From: Hydractinia symbiolongicarpus
Lineage: Eukaryota; Cnidaria; Hydrozoa; Anthoathecata; Hydractiniidae
Direction of reading: 5' to 3'
Assembly: GCF_029227915.1 (NCBI RefSeq)
Contig: NC_079877.1
Span: 13,701,351-13,765,350 of the forward strand
Length of the DNA stretch: 64,000 bases
The position numbers were made by a program, and so were the translations under genes. The notes beneath the pieces were generated by a model, which saw nothing but the letters and a program-made list of their open reading frames with translations, ran no database searches and was not told the DNA's origin. How positions within the stretch are numbered: the first letter of the stretch is position 1; each line of letters opens with the position of its first letter. Below, piece by piece: positions 26,601-37,977 of the stretch.

Positions 26601-29600
26601 CAAATAAAAAAAATTCTTACTAAAAAATAGTAGCTAATTTGTAGCAAGTTGTTGAAAGCTGAGATTAACTTTTTTATAGTTAGCCCAAAGTGTGCACAAA
26701 AAATATAAAAAATTATCATAGCCCTTGAGGCGGGGTTGCACGTAGAGAATGGTCTAATAGTCGGGTACTTGTTAGTTATTGTGGTGTTGTGTTATTGTGT
26801 TATCGTGGTGTGAATGAAGCACTAACGTCATATTTGTTACTCTATTTGCTCTTATTTTGTTTAGATCATGGAAGGTTTTCAATCGATAATTCCGAAGTTG
26901 TTGAAGAATTCCGGAAGTTCGAAACACATGCACGGTAATCATTTATTCGCCTCAGGTTTCCATGTTTTTTGTGAGTTAAAATTTATTGTTCTCTGCGCAC
27001 AAGTAGTGGGGTCATGTACACAATATTTTTACAGGTTTTACAGAATGTTACTTTAATTAAACTAAACTGTCACTAAATAAAATTCGAGTTCAAATATTTA
27101 TTTATGCTTATTTTAAGATTTTTTAACGTTCAACAACGACTATAATTTTCCCGCGGACATGATCAAACAGTTTGACTCGCCTATTCAAGAATTATCACCT
27201 GAAAACGACAAGTCACGTGAAGATTCAAACTTCATTGGATTGGTGGGTTACGAAACGTCGTTAACAAAAGAAATATTAGATGGCAAGGACGGACCGCTTG
27301 CAAATGATTATAAAGTTTTGATATATAAACACGGGAAGTTAGAACAGGTAAAATCTATTCTCATCAACGTCTCGTTATATTGAACCCTTACTGTTTTTGT
27401 TTTTTGTTTTTATTCTACCTTCTTACGTTAAAGGTATTAAGATCTACAAGTACAATTCTTAATAAAATTGGCGAAAATACGTACTAGTATGCTATTCGAG
27501 TTTACAAAGTTAATGACAAAAAATAATCACAAAATATAAAAAAATTTAAGTTATTCACCAAGTTTGATGTATTTCACCAAGTTTGATATATTTCACCAAG
27601 TTTGATGTATTTCACCAAGTTTGATGTATTTCACCACGTTTAATTTATTTCACCAAGTTTGATGTATTTCACCAAGTTTGATGTATTTCACCAAGTTTGA
27701 TTTATTTCACCAAGTTTGATGTATTTCACCAAGTTTGATGTATTTCACCACGTTTTATGTATTTCACCAAGTTTGATTTATTTCACCAAGTTTGATGTAT
27801 TTCACCAAGTTTGATGTATTTCACCAAGTTTGATGTATTTCACCAAGTTTGATTTATTTCACCACGTTTTATGTATTTCACCAAGTTTGATTTATTTCAC
27901 CACGTTTAATTTATTTCACCAAGTTTGATTTATTTCACCACGTTTTATGTATTTCACCAAGTTTGATTTATTTCACCAAGTTTGATGTATTTCACCAAGT
28001 TTGATTTATTTCACCAAGTTTGATGTATTTGACCAAGTTTGATTTATTTCACCAAGTTTGATTTATTTCACCACGTTTTATGTATTTCACCAAGTTTGAT
28101 TTATTTCACCACGTTTTATGTATTTCACCAAGTTTTATGTATTTCACCAAGTTTGGTGTATTTCAAACGCCCTTCACACTGGCATGCCAAGCCAGTTTAA
28201 TAAAAGCAAAAGTATGAGTTACTCTGCGCTTGGATGTCATCTAACAGGTAAAAGTTGAGGTCCTAAAAGTTTGGTTCAAACTAAGCGCAGTGCATTGTGG
28301 GAAGTCGAACGAGAACACGTGTTATGTTGTAACTAACATAAATGATGAAAACATGTCGCGTTGCAAGTCCTCTTTTCAGGGTGGATTAAGCTTATATTGT
28401 CGGTGGGTTTGGTAAATTTTTGTAGATTTCACCAACACTGTAGTTGTGTTTCTGTCAATGTCAAGAATAAAATTGGAAACCCTGTGTCGTCTAATGTGCT
28501 AAGTAATGTCTATAATCGAATACTGTAGGAGTACAAAAGATTGGTTGGAAAACTAGAATCCATGACTCAAATGCACGAATACACAATGCAACAGAGTACT
28601 CAGAAGACTCGAGAAATGCAAGTAACAATAGAGCAATTGGAACTTCAACTGTCACGTCTCAATCCAGAAATTCGTTTGAAGGTATATAGTATAAACAAAC
28701 AGAAAGATCTAAATTTCTTTGTAATTAGTTTTTGTGTGCTTCTTAGAGACTCATTTTCCGTATGTGTTTAAAAACAAACATTTTGTTATTGAGATTATTA
28801 CTCCAATCACTTTGGCGGAACTAATTTTAGGCCTTCTTCAAATTTTTGTGTTCTAAATAAACGTTGTAGCTGATAGATAGCGTCTGTTAAAAATTGTTAA
28901 TTGGGCAAAAATGTGGTACCAATTTCCATGGGTCTACATTTTTGTTGACCTTATCAAAAGTTTGACCTGATATATTTTTTCATTTTAGTGTAAACAAACC
29001 TTTCTTTTCAGGAAGAAGAATTCATTTTTACACGGCTTGACGTCGAATATAATCAACAAATGTTAAGGCGTGGCTTATACCAGCGTCGTTTGGACCAGCA
29101 ACTTGTTAGAGACATAGATGAAACAATGGAAGAGTATGTGTGTATACCTCTAACGCGGTTGATTCGCCTCGTACGAAGATATGTTCATCACACAAAGATG
29201 AAGAACATCGGTATATTGCGTCTCTGTTATCTTTTGTCTCGTTTTTTTTTCTTCGCCCTGTTTGTTTTTATTTTCGTTTTGTCTGAATTTTTTTAAACCA
29301 TTTTACTAAGATTTTCTAATAAATCAATCGGATACATGAATTTTTTTAACGCGAAGGGTATTTAATACCCAAACTCCATACTCTTTTTTGTTTTGTTCGA
29401 AATGTTACTGTTGGCAGTAAGCATTAATTTTTTAACCATTATCTAAACTGTTTTTAGAAAAGGCCGTCGAATCTTTGGGATTACCAGCACATGACGTAAA
29501 AGTTGCTATGCAACAAATGGAATGTCTACAGAATGTACGGATTTCAAGATGGGATTTATCGTCAGCTGAACTGGCCAGTAAACGTATTCGTTTAGCGAAG

Positions 29601-31957
29601 GTGTTACTGGAACGGCTAAGAGATTTAGAAAAGCAGTCAGGAATTTTTTTGATCAAACCGTATAAAACGTGGCAGTCAAATAGGTAATTATATTCTGATT
29701 TAGAATGTACTCATTTGAGGCTCAAATATTTAAAATTTTAAGTAACTTCCGGTATACTGGCGAATGTCTGTGACCAGACTTCTCAATTTTTTTAAACTCT
29801 TCGAGCTATTGAGACTGTTAATAAACGCACGTCTTTGTATTCTAAGTTACCGGCTAAAAAGATGATCCAGAAAATGTTTTTGAATACAACAGTTGCAAAT
29901 AGATTTTTTTTTTTGATGTTTTTCTAACTAAACAAAAAAGCTTTAGAACATTCGTCAATTTAAATACACTATTCGCGCCATTCTGAGGAAATTTACATGT
30001 TATTGTCATTATTTTATTTCTTCTTTGCCAACTAAATTTTTCATTTATCCAATTATAGTACAAATGGGACTAACGAAAAAGCGTGCAAGGAAAACAAACC
30101 TGTAAAAATGTGTTCTTCACACTCAAAAAGTGGAAATATCGATCAATTTGGAATTCAATCAAAACGTCTCCTACTGAATAACAACCCAACATTTATTTGG
30201 AAGGTGTGGCATGTTTATTTGTTGATATTTTATTAATACGATTAGAGAATTTGTATTCAACACAACAGAAACTGTTACTTTTGTTCCGAAGGTAAATTCA
30301 CTCGACACAGTCTCGTAACTTTAACAAGACTGTTGGTTATTCTTTAAACAGTTCAGGATACCAAGTCGATGTATTTGAAATTATTTGCTGATAAATTTTG
30401 ACCACCTGCTTTCTGCAATTTTAAAAAATTCCGAGGTATCATTTAAAAATAGGGCATCGCTATCCACTGTATGCTATATGCATGTGTAGTCATAATAGGG
30501 TAAATTTACTTCATGTAAACATTCCCACGAACTTTCTTTTTCTTGCTTAGCCGGATGTATCAACTACTGCTGACACTCCTTCGCAGATGTCAAGAATACC
30601 TAAAATACTTGAACTTGAGGTGAACCGAGCGATGTACTCTGAAAATCAAATCAGGTATGAAGATTTTCCTATTACAAAAAGATCCTAGTTCCTTGCTAAA
30701 TATTTTATATTAATTCGTGGATATTTCGCAAAAATACGCATTTTGTAGCTTCGCGAAAATTTGTTGTGCTCGGAATTTTTTACTACGAAAGTTGTGCAAA
30801 AAAAAAATTAATCGAATTCGTAAAAAAAGAATGAGTGTTTTTTTTAATTTGGTGAAAAAAGGCAAATTTATTGTGAGCTTTTACTATTAAATTTCCATAC
30901 ATACTGCAGAAGATTTATATGCTTTGCCCTCAACTACCTGAAAGGCTGGTTAAAAGGTTTTCACATTGTGGCCATAATTCTCTGCTAAATCTGGGGAGTG
31001 CCGATACTCATGCTTCGCTGAGTTTAAGGGACTTTCGTTGACTGCAGCAAATATTTTTTTTCTGCTTATACACATATTGACAACCCGGAACATATTTCCA
31101 CATTTTTGGCTATTTTTCAAAAACAGCGTCAAAGTGCACTAGCCACAATATGCCCATTACAAAAAAAATGCCCCGCGGCACGACAAGGTTCAAAATTGAG
31201 GGAATTGTGGCGAGTTGACGTCAACGTAAAAAGTACAGTTTAAGATTTTAGATCTAACCAAATAAAATGTACAACTGTCATATAATCCGAAGTCTCTTGT
31301 AACCTTGACAGTGCGTGTTACTTAGAAATGACTTTCTTCATTGCTTGCCGTTAATGTATCTTTGAAATTGCGCCCTCTTTTCCACTGAAATAATCCTGTT
31401 CTTATTTAGCTTTCCTTTACATCCAGCTAAGTTCCGCACCCAGAAGGACAACCAATTGAATTTGATCTCATACATGACTGTAGATCGACCAATAGGAATA
31501 ACAGACACAAAGGGTATCAAATTGGAGACAGGTTTAGTAATTATGTTGGTGATTTTCCGTACAATTTTTTGTCACGAAAATGACATGTGAAGGGCAAACT
31601 CGTCCCCAGTGCCTTTTGTCTCTTTTTTTTTACTGAACGGCGAGAAAAAAGAGACAAAAGGCACTGGGGACGAGTTTAATGTGAAGGGATTAGCTCATGT
31701 AACCTGTTTTTTATACCCTGCAACTTTACAAGAAGGCACTCCTAATCCAGGTTTCAAAGAGCCATAGATTACGATTCAACTTTAATTCCGCATCTTTTCT
31801 TGCGCAAACTGTTCTTCCCTTAAATTAAATCACCATTAGGGCGCTGCACCTCTTGCAAAATAATAGATTGTTGTTTTTAGTTGAAAATGGTATCTTAAAA
31901 CGTCCTCGTGCTTTACCTGCATTGAAGCAGCGTGTATCGCTTCTGACTGAGGAATGA
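17628..31957 (+). CDS. Large coiled-coil protein, about 1137 aa, family not recognised
   Basis: Proposed exons: 17628-17780, 17870-17995, 18289-18333, 18593-18655, 18798-18818, 19040-19122, 19342-19443, 19901-19986, 20078-20150, 20595-20622, 20945-21019, 21238-21330, 21550-21616, 21845-21966, 22372-22512, 23009-23102, 23195-23328, 23758-23814, 23958-24017, 24434-24481, 24650-24667, 24751-24774, 24871-24924, 25360-25407, 25717-25947, 26338-26379, 26865-26934, 27118-27347, 28529-28681, 29012-29210, 29458-29683, 30059-30203, 30551-30654, 31410-31531, 31881-31957. They sum to 3414 bases in one frame. The start MSGLESLVISSLDIPDAP precedes long heptad-rich E/K/Q/L segments (about residues 140-600), a mixed middle, then a conserved-looking block with EEEFIFTRLDVEYNQQML and SISRWDLSSAELASKR-like text (VRISRWDLSS). 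No enzyme or membrane motif seen. A cytoskeletal, centrosomal or ciliary scaffold is plausible from composition only. Exons of 18-28 bases are least sure. Confidence 0.8.
24020..24410. repeat. GTT/GTC trinucleotide tract ending in an inverted AAC segment
   Basis: About 330 bases of mixed GTT, GTC and GTG triplets on the plus strand, followed by (AAC)n at 24351-24373, then the near-perfect hairpin AAAACGATGACGAG / CTCGTCGTCGTTTT at 24374-24405. It sits in an intron of the coiled-coil gene. Long cysteine-rich or threonine-rich frames read here are artefacts of the triplet repeat. Confidence 0.85.
26175..26262. repeat. Two-copy tandem duplication in an intron
   Basis: The segment starting ACTGATATAATATGTATGCT occurs twice in tandem with a period of about 50 bases and nearly identical sequence, so the duplication is recent. 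It lies in an intron of the coiled-coil gene. Confidence 0.75.
27548..28164. repeat. 19-bp minisatellite, about 32 units
   Basis: The unit TTTCACCAAGTTTGATGTA repeats without spacers across about 615 bases in the intron between exons 27118-27347 and 28529-28681 of the coiled-coil gene. Units vary at two places: CCAAG versus CCACG, and GATGTA versus GATTTA, TTATGTA or TAATTTA. The CCACG variant usually goes with TTTATGTA, so variant units recur in patterns rather than at random. Confidence 0.95.
31585..31688. mobile_element. Tiny foldback element with flanking direct repeats
   Basis: Arms of about 33 bases at 31596-31628 and 31645-31677 are a near-perfect inverted repeat around a short loop (left arm begins AAACTCGTCCCCAGTGCC). 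The word ATGTGAAGGG occurs on both sides, at 31585-31594 and 31679-31688, like a 10-base target duplication. It lies in the last intron of the coiled-coil gene. No coding capacity. Confidence 0.75.
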
Positions 31958-32970
31958 CTAATTGATAAACACAAAAGGTATGGCCCATTTCGCGTTCTTT
32001 GTTCATAAGTAGAGAGAAATAGAGAGAAAAAGACGAGACCTGGTTTCAATCAAATCATGAGAAGGCATTAAATCCGAGTTATCCGTGTTTCATTCGTGTT
32101 TATTCTAACATTGTTTTAAACGTAAAATCATGGACGAAAAAAATGATATGGAAATTTCGCCGTCATTAAATTTTTGGTCAGTGTCAAAACCATGATAATT
32201 AACCCTTAAAATGCTTAAGTACCATTATAAAATTATACAGTCACAGCCTTTTCCTAAAACTTGTCAATTTAGCATGTTCTGATGTCATATCTCCAAAGTT
32301 ACTGAATCTATTGTCTGCTACTGGTGAAACACATTGTGCACTGATTTATATTCATATTCTCTACTCATAAAAACAAGCATAACGAATTACGCCTTCACTT
32401 AGCCGTACTGTTACACGTTGACTTAAACTACAGACTGTGAATGTTTTACCAGAAAAAAACGAGAATTTTTGCCTTATTTTAATTTATTTTATGACTTTTA
32501 AAGTCAAACTTATTTGCTAATGTACAGATAATTAATACATACGTTTTTAAAAGGGTAAACTTTATAAAATTAAGAGGTAAATCTAAATGTCAGAGTCATG
32601 TGGAGTGTGTACGCAATAAATTAGTTTTTTGAAAAAAGACTTCTTCTCAGCACTGTGAACGTGAACCATGTAAAATTTGAAAATAGAATTTTCCAGACAA
32701 TTTGAAATTGTAGACTATTTGAGATAAAAAACGAGATTAAGACAAAAACGTTTTCTATAAGTAAAAAACTCTTTTTTATAACAATTTTGGTGATTCCATA
32801 TAACATAAAGAAGCGTAAATATTGTTTTCTAGTAATTGTATAGTATTTTAATACGTTTTGGCATTGCAATAACATATTTTTTATATATTTTTTACAGTTT
32901 TGTAATGGTATTTTTTGAGGATTAAATTGTATATAAATTTAAATAATATATTGAATTGGCAAACAATATC
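31958..32970. other. Gap between two convergent genes; no gene seen
   Basis: AT-rich 3' flanks of the coiled-coil gene (+) and the ASB gene (-), with AATAAA-type words such as near 32614. Nothing else recognised. Confidence 0.4.
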
Positions 32971-35900
32971 TTATTTTATCCTTTCAAAATCACACAAGTT
33001 ATTAACATTATAAAAATGACCATGAAAAATATAATTTTGAAGAAATTTTGGTACCGATACTTCATAAATATCCTCAATGCTGCAAAGTTCTTTTCGGATT
33101 GCCAATCTGCAGCATAATAGCAGCGTTTTCGGTTCACTCTTCGCTTTATCAAGAATCTCTGAGCAAGTTTTCACATTAGGATTGTTCAACATATGCGTGG
33201 TCAAACTGTGACAATACTTCGGATTTGCACCAGATGTTAATAAGTATTGGACCAAACGTGTTGCTCCGTTTCGAGCGGCAATAAACAAACATGGCGATAT
33301 ATCCCATGCTTCGTCAAATTGATTGATATCAATGAGTCCGGAGTTCAACAACAAGCAAGCACAAGCTATTGTTTTATCTGTTGTTTTGTAAGTCTTCGTG
33401 CATAAATAATGTAAAGCTGTTGTTGGAGTCGCAACCAACGTTTCTTTTGATCGATATTTCTGTTTAATATCAGCTATGATTAACTTCATACACTCTAGAT
33501 TCATTTTACTAGAAGCAAGCATCAAAGGCTTTTGGCCCATAGCGTTAGGTAAATGTTTTGCACCGTGTTTTAACAAGATCTTGATGCATTCCGTTCTATT
33601 GTACAAGGACGCCATGTGCAATGCATTGTGGTACGTTAATGCATTTGTTGTTGGGTCGACGTTAGTGAAAGCATCGATATAATGCGACTTGTTGTTTTCT
33701 TTAAAATGCGTCAGGAGGGCGTCCAAGACTTTTGATTGACCGTACCTGCTTGCTAAATGGTGTGGCAAGTCATGTCCATCAAAGATAGTTGGGTCAGCGC
33801 CTAAGAGAATGTTTAACGGAATTATGACACTGACAGTTTGTAAAATTGTATCAACAACAAAAAACTGTCAATATAGCAAAAGTTTAGAATCCTCTTAAAT
33901 CAAATAACAGCGTATAACAACTATGTCCAATAAAAAATAAAAACAGTATAGGTGGTACATTAATGGAATCATAGCTTAGTGGTTATAACTCTTACACTTT
34001 GTGCGGGAGACCGGGATTAGATGCCTTTGACTTCAATATGGGCAAGTGTGTGTTACCATAACCCCAGGCTAATCCAAGCCTTGTAAGGGAAATTAGGGAG
34101 ATGGCACACTGTGTGCGCTGTTGGATGTTGCAGGGAGTTGTCTGGTAGAGCACAGACCCTAATTGGGTTTGCATTGCTCAAAATGATACTCTAGGACTGC
34201 TTATCTAAGCAAAGATATACTACATCCATGATCTAATCCATGTGCCTTCCTGGAATTAATAGACGGGGTATATCCCTCAAAATTTGAAGGCTGGACATGT
34301 AAAATATGCACATCTATTTATCTTTCTTTAGAGCAGCAGTAAGATTTTTGCAATTCGCGAGCATAAACCGGATGATCCCAATAGACCTTTTTGCATTCTT
34401 AACGGACAAATAAGATAATTACTCTAGGGGCAGTAACTTTCGAGTGTTTATGTTTTTAGAAATTTTAAATCAACAAAACGCAAAAGTTTTTTCAGGCGAA
34501 GTCATGGATACTTTTCTAGACGCGAGAGTTTTTCTCTCTAAAACTTGGAAATGCCAAAACCAGTGGTTAAATTCTTCTTCCACCATCAACTAGAATAACA
34601 TTTGGTGTTTTTGTTTTTTTTCTTTGGAGCTATGGATATTTCTCAAATAATCAAATTATTGACAACTATAGTGCATGCAAAGTGAAAACTTACCTTCATA
34701 TGAAATAGATGGAAATGTGTCCATGACTTTGAAAAATATTTATTGCTTTTAAAGATATCAGTTTTGAAAGTTTAGCCAATTATACAGAATTATAACATCA
34801 TTAATTAGATGCTCAAAAACAAATGCTGGTATGAATGTTAATCAGGATAACTAAGTATTAATATTCACTCAAATATGTTCAAAATTTCAAATTAGATAGG
34901 TGAAAACATCACATTTAAAATCTTGAGAAAAAAATAAACACATTTATAGACAACTTTTAAGTCTTTCATACGAAGCAAACTTGTTTTTTCGCAGGAGGTT
35001 GTTTTTCCAATCCCTTTAATTTAAAGACCAACAATATTGATGATAAATTAATGTAACACAACATGTTCACAAAATTAGTGCAGTAGAGAACTAACATGGG
35101 GGAATTCTCTTACATATATTGCTTAGGTAATCTCTTAAAGGTTTGCTATATTCAAAATGGTAATTCTGCCTTATTATTTGTTATTCCTCCAATATTTAGC
35201 ACAGATTTTGTTCCTGAATTAATGCAAAACTATGAGCCTGGAGTCAACCACACGGTAGGTACATGTGAAGGAGGAATAGTACGCAATTGTACACTTTCGT
35301 GCAAACTCCCCACAGTTGACAAAATGTACGTGCATATTTTCTTTATATACGTATATTATATTGGTTGGTGTAATTTGACCTGTTAATGAGTAAAAATGAA
35401 AACAGATTTAGAGAGTGGAAATATGTACACAAAAGGGGACCTGGCATTCACAGAGTCTAATTTGTGTGTGTGTATGTACTGTACAACAGCTGATTCCTGC
35501 TGATACAAATATATATATAAAAAACAGTTTTGAGAAAAATATTCTAAAATTGGTAAAGCTATTTATATTATAGAAATACCTGATTGAAGCAGTAACTTAA
35601 CACATTCATTATGACCAAAATGAGATGCCTCGTGAAGTAGTGTTGATGTATGATTAGGACCTGCTCCAGCATTGATGTCAATTCCACTATCAATAAGAAG
35701 TTTTAAACACTTAACATTGCCACATGATGCAGCCATATGACCTGGGGTCCACCAAGCATCGTCAGTTTTGCATGTTACTTTCATTCTGCATCTAAAATAT
35801 CAAACTAAACTTACATTATAAAGTAATAATTGTAATCAATCAGTAGCAAATGTAATTAAAAATTACCATATATACATAACAAAACTGAAAACAATGGACA

Positions 35901-36398
35901 CCTTATAAGTTCCTTTAAACATTCTAAATGACCAAATCGGGATGCTTCATGCATAGGACTCCAACCCCCATTTCTGTATATATACAACTTTATATTTTCA
36001 ACACTCAAAATTGCCTTGGCACATTCTAAAAATCCACTATATACTGCATGATATAATGGCGTTCGGTTATCACAATCGACAGCATTGACATCAGCATTGT
36101 GTACAATCAACATTTTTACCGATTCTGTATCACCTTTATTTGCAGACACGTGAAGTGGGGTCATCTGTTGGGCATTCCTGCTGTCAATATATGCACCTAA
36201 TTCCACAAGGTATTTGAGTATTCTGCAATGTTTATTGTTCGCAGCTTGATGAAGTAGTGTTGTTGAAATATTTTTAAATTTAAGATGGGGAAAATCAGTA
36301 TTCAGGATCGTTTTTGTTCCGCTTAAGTTGCCATCAGAAACAGCTGCGAATAAATCTGTCATTACATTTATCCGCATGTTTGCATCGACGTCGGCCAT
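32971..36398 (-). CDS. Ankyrin repeat and SOCS box protein, ASB3-like, complete
   Basis: Three exons on the minus strand: 36398-35902, 35791-35580 and 33800-32971. Phases join exactly and give 512 residues from MADVDANMRINVMTDLF. About eleven ankyrin repeats can be read, with cores such as MTPLHVSANKGDTESVKMLI, SPMHEASRFGHLECLKELI and NALHMASLYNRTECIKILL. The C-terminus, about residues 460-512, is a SOCS box: LCCRLAIRKELCSIEDIY followed by VPKFLQNYIF. ASB proteins use the SOCS box to bind elongin B/C and cullin 5 and the ankyrin repeats to choose substrates for ubiquitination (family knowledge). Length and repeat number resemble ASB3, but orthology was not tested. Intron 2 holds a SINE at 33964. 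A Harbinger transposon sits about 140 bases upstream of the start codon. Confidence 0.9.
33964..34323 (+). mobile_element. tRNA-derived SINE, copy C
   Basis: Full-length but older copy. The A-box region TAGCTTAGTGGTTATAAC is kept, whereas the B box has decayed to GGGATTAGATGCC. The body follows copies A and B in order, with TTGTCTGGTAGAGCACAGACC and ATATGCACATCTATTTAT at the end. Lies antisense within intron 2 of the ASB gene. Confidence 0.85.
35096..35386 (+). other. Unrecognised open frame in intron 2 of the ASB gene
   Basis: A 96-codon frame opposite to the ASB gene. After a possible acceptor near 35200 it has an unusual cysteine-rich run (TCEGGIVRNCTLSCKL). No family match comes to mind and no partner exon was found; it may be chance or a transposon relic. 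Confidence 0.2.
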
Positions 36399-36698
36399 AT
36401 TTGTTTTGATTTGAAGCAATTACAATTAGCCTTCAAACTATATCATTGTTATAGAGAGCGCATCATTCGAGAAATTATTATAGGCGACATATATGTTTAC
36501 TGCGGCCGCTCCTATCCTGCGCCCCTCTTCTATAATAGGGAACTTGCGCAAACCCCTATTTTACGAACGTACGAGCCTCTGGGGCGCGGAAATCGGTCCC
36601 GATCGTCGGTCCGTTTTGATGTTTACAATCGAACTTGCGCAAAAGTCAAAAGGTGGCGAACGGTGGCGCGAAACATTTTTTAAAACTTGTAAACAAAC

Positions 36699-37750
36699 AT
36701 GGAGGATGTGTTAATGTTCCAACTTGAGAATGGTTTCAATGATGAAGAAGAATATTTTTTTTTTCTTGACGAAACACGAAATAAAAAGAAAAATCCTGTG
36801 TTTCCCTATTGGGAGCAAGATAAATTTTCTCTTGATAATTGGTCAGATGATGAATGTTGGGCAGATTTTAGATTTAGAAAGACAGATTTGTTACGTTTGT
36901 GTGATGCCCTAGGGTTGTCAGGTGAAAGAGTTAAAACAGAAAATCGGTTGACCATAGACCCAATGGAGGCCTTATGTTTGACTTTGCGTCGCCTTGCCTT
37001 TCCATGTAGGTTTTCAGATCTTATTCCGCGGTTTGGGCGGTCTGTACCTGATATGTCCTACATATTTAACAGAACTTTGGATATCATACACAATAGATTT
37101 GGACGACTTCTCACATCATTCAATCAGGCGTGGTTGTCAAAGGATGCTTTGAAAGATTTTGCAGACTGTATACACGCAAAAGGTGCCCCATTTGATAACT
37201 GTTGGGGTTTTATTGATGGCACTTTAAGGGGAATTGCTCGAAAGCCATGTACAGTGGCCATAAAAGACACCATGACTACAAAATGCAATCTGTTTCCACT
37301 CCCAATGGTCTCATTGCGAATTTGTTTGGTCCAATTGAAGGCTCGAGACATGATTGTTACCTTCTTGCACAATCTGGCTTTATGGATATTCTCCAAAGAT
37401 ATTCAATTGCTCCTGATGGCACAGTTTTATGTGTTTATGGTGACCCTGCATATCCTCATAGGGAGCAGCTACAAACAGGTTTTAAAAATCCCCTATTGGA
37501 AGAAGAACGTGTTTATAATGAGCGCATGTCATCAGTCAGGGTGTCAGTTGAATGGGTGTTTGGTGATGTTATCGAAAGATTCAAATTTACAGACTACTCA
37601 AAGATGCAAAAGATAGGTTTAAGTGCTGTTTCAAAACAAGATATTGCATCTGCTCTCTTAAGTAATGCAAGGACCTGTATTTATGGCTCTTGCACATCAA
37701 CATTTTTTAACTGCCAGCCCCCAACATTAGAAGCGTATTTATCTGGATGA
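36699..37750 (+). pseudogene. Harbinger-type DDE transposase, one frameshift
   Basis: The frame opens at ATG 36699 (MEDVLMFQLENGF) and runs through helix-rich text to the first catalytic region CWGFIDGTLRGIARK. Near 37240 a one-base loss (or two-base gain) shifts the frame; the protein then continues from 37247 with YSGHKRHHDYKMQSVSTPNG, GDPAYPH (second Asp) and VEWVFGDVIERF (Glu) to the stop before 37753. These are the three expected DDE positions of the DDE_4/PIF family. Apart from the shift it is intact over about 350 codons, so inactivation is recent, unless the assembly has an error here. Confidence 0.9.
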
Positions 37751-37977
37751 TTGAAATTAAAACGGCTATTTTTTATAGCCACAAATCTTCTAAGAAACAA
37801 TATTGAGGCAAATGTATATTTTCTTGCTGAGAGCTCAATTCGCAAAAATAAATCCCGTAAAACTCATTTTTTTGGACGTTTAATCGCAAAAATTAATATC
37901 GCAAAAATTTATCCTGCATTAATTTATACGCTTAAGGACAGCAAATTCATAAATTCTTTATAAAATACATAAACGTT

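Noticed and set aside
27548-28164. CRISPR-like regular array
   Set aside because: Units are directly adjacent with no spacers and lie in a eukaryotic intron; it is a minisatellite.
37124-37396. 90-codon minus-strand frame
   Set aside because: Antisense to the Harbinger transposase across its frameshift.
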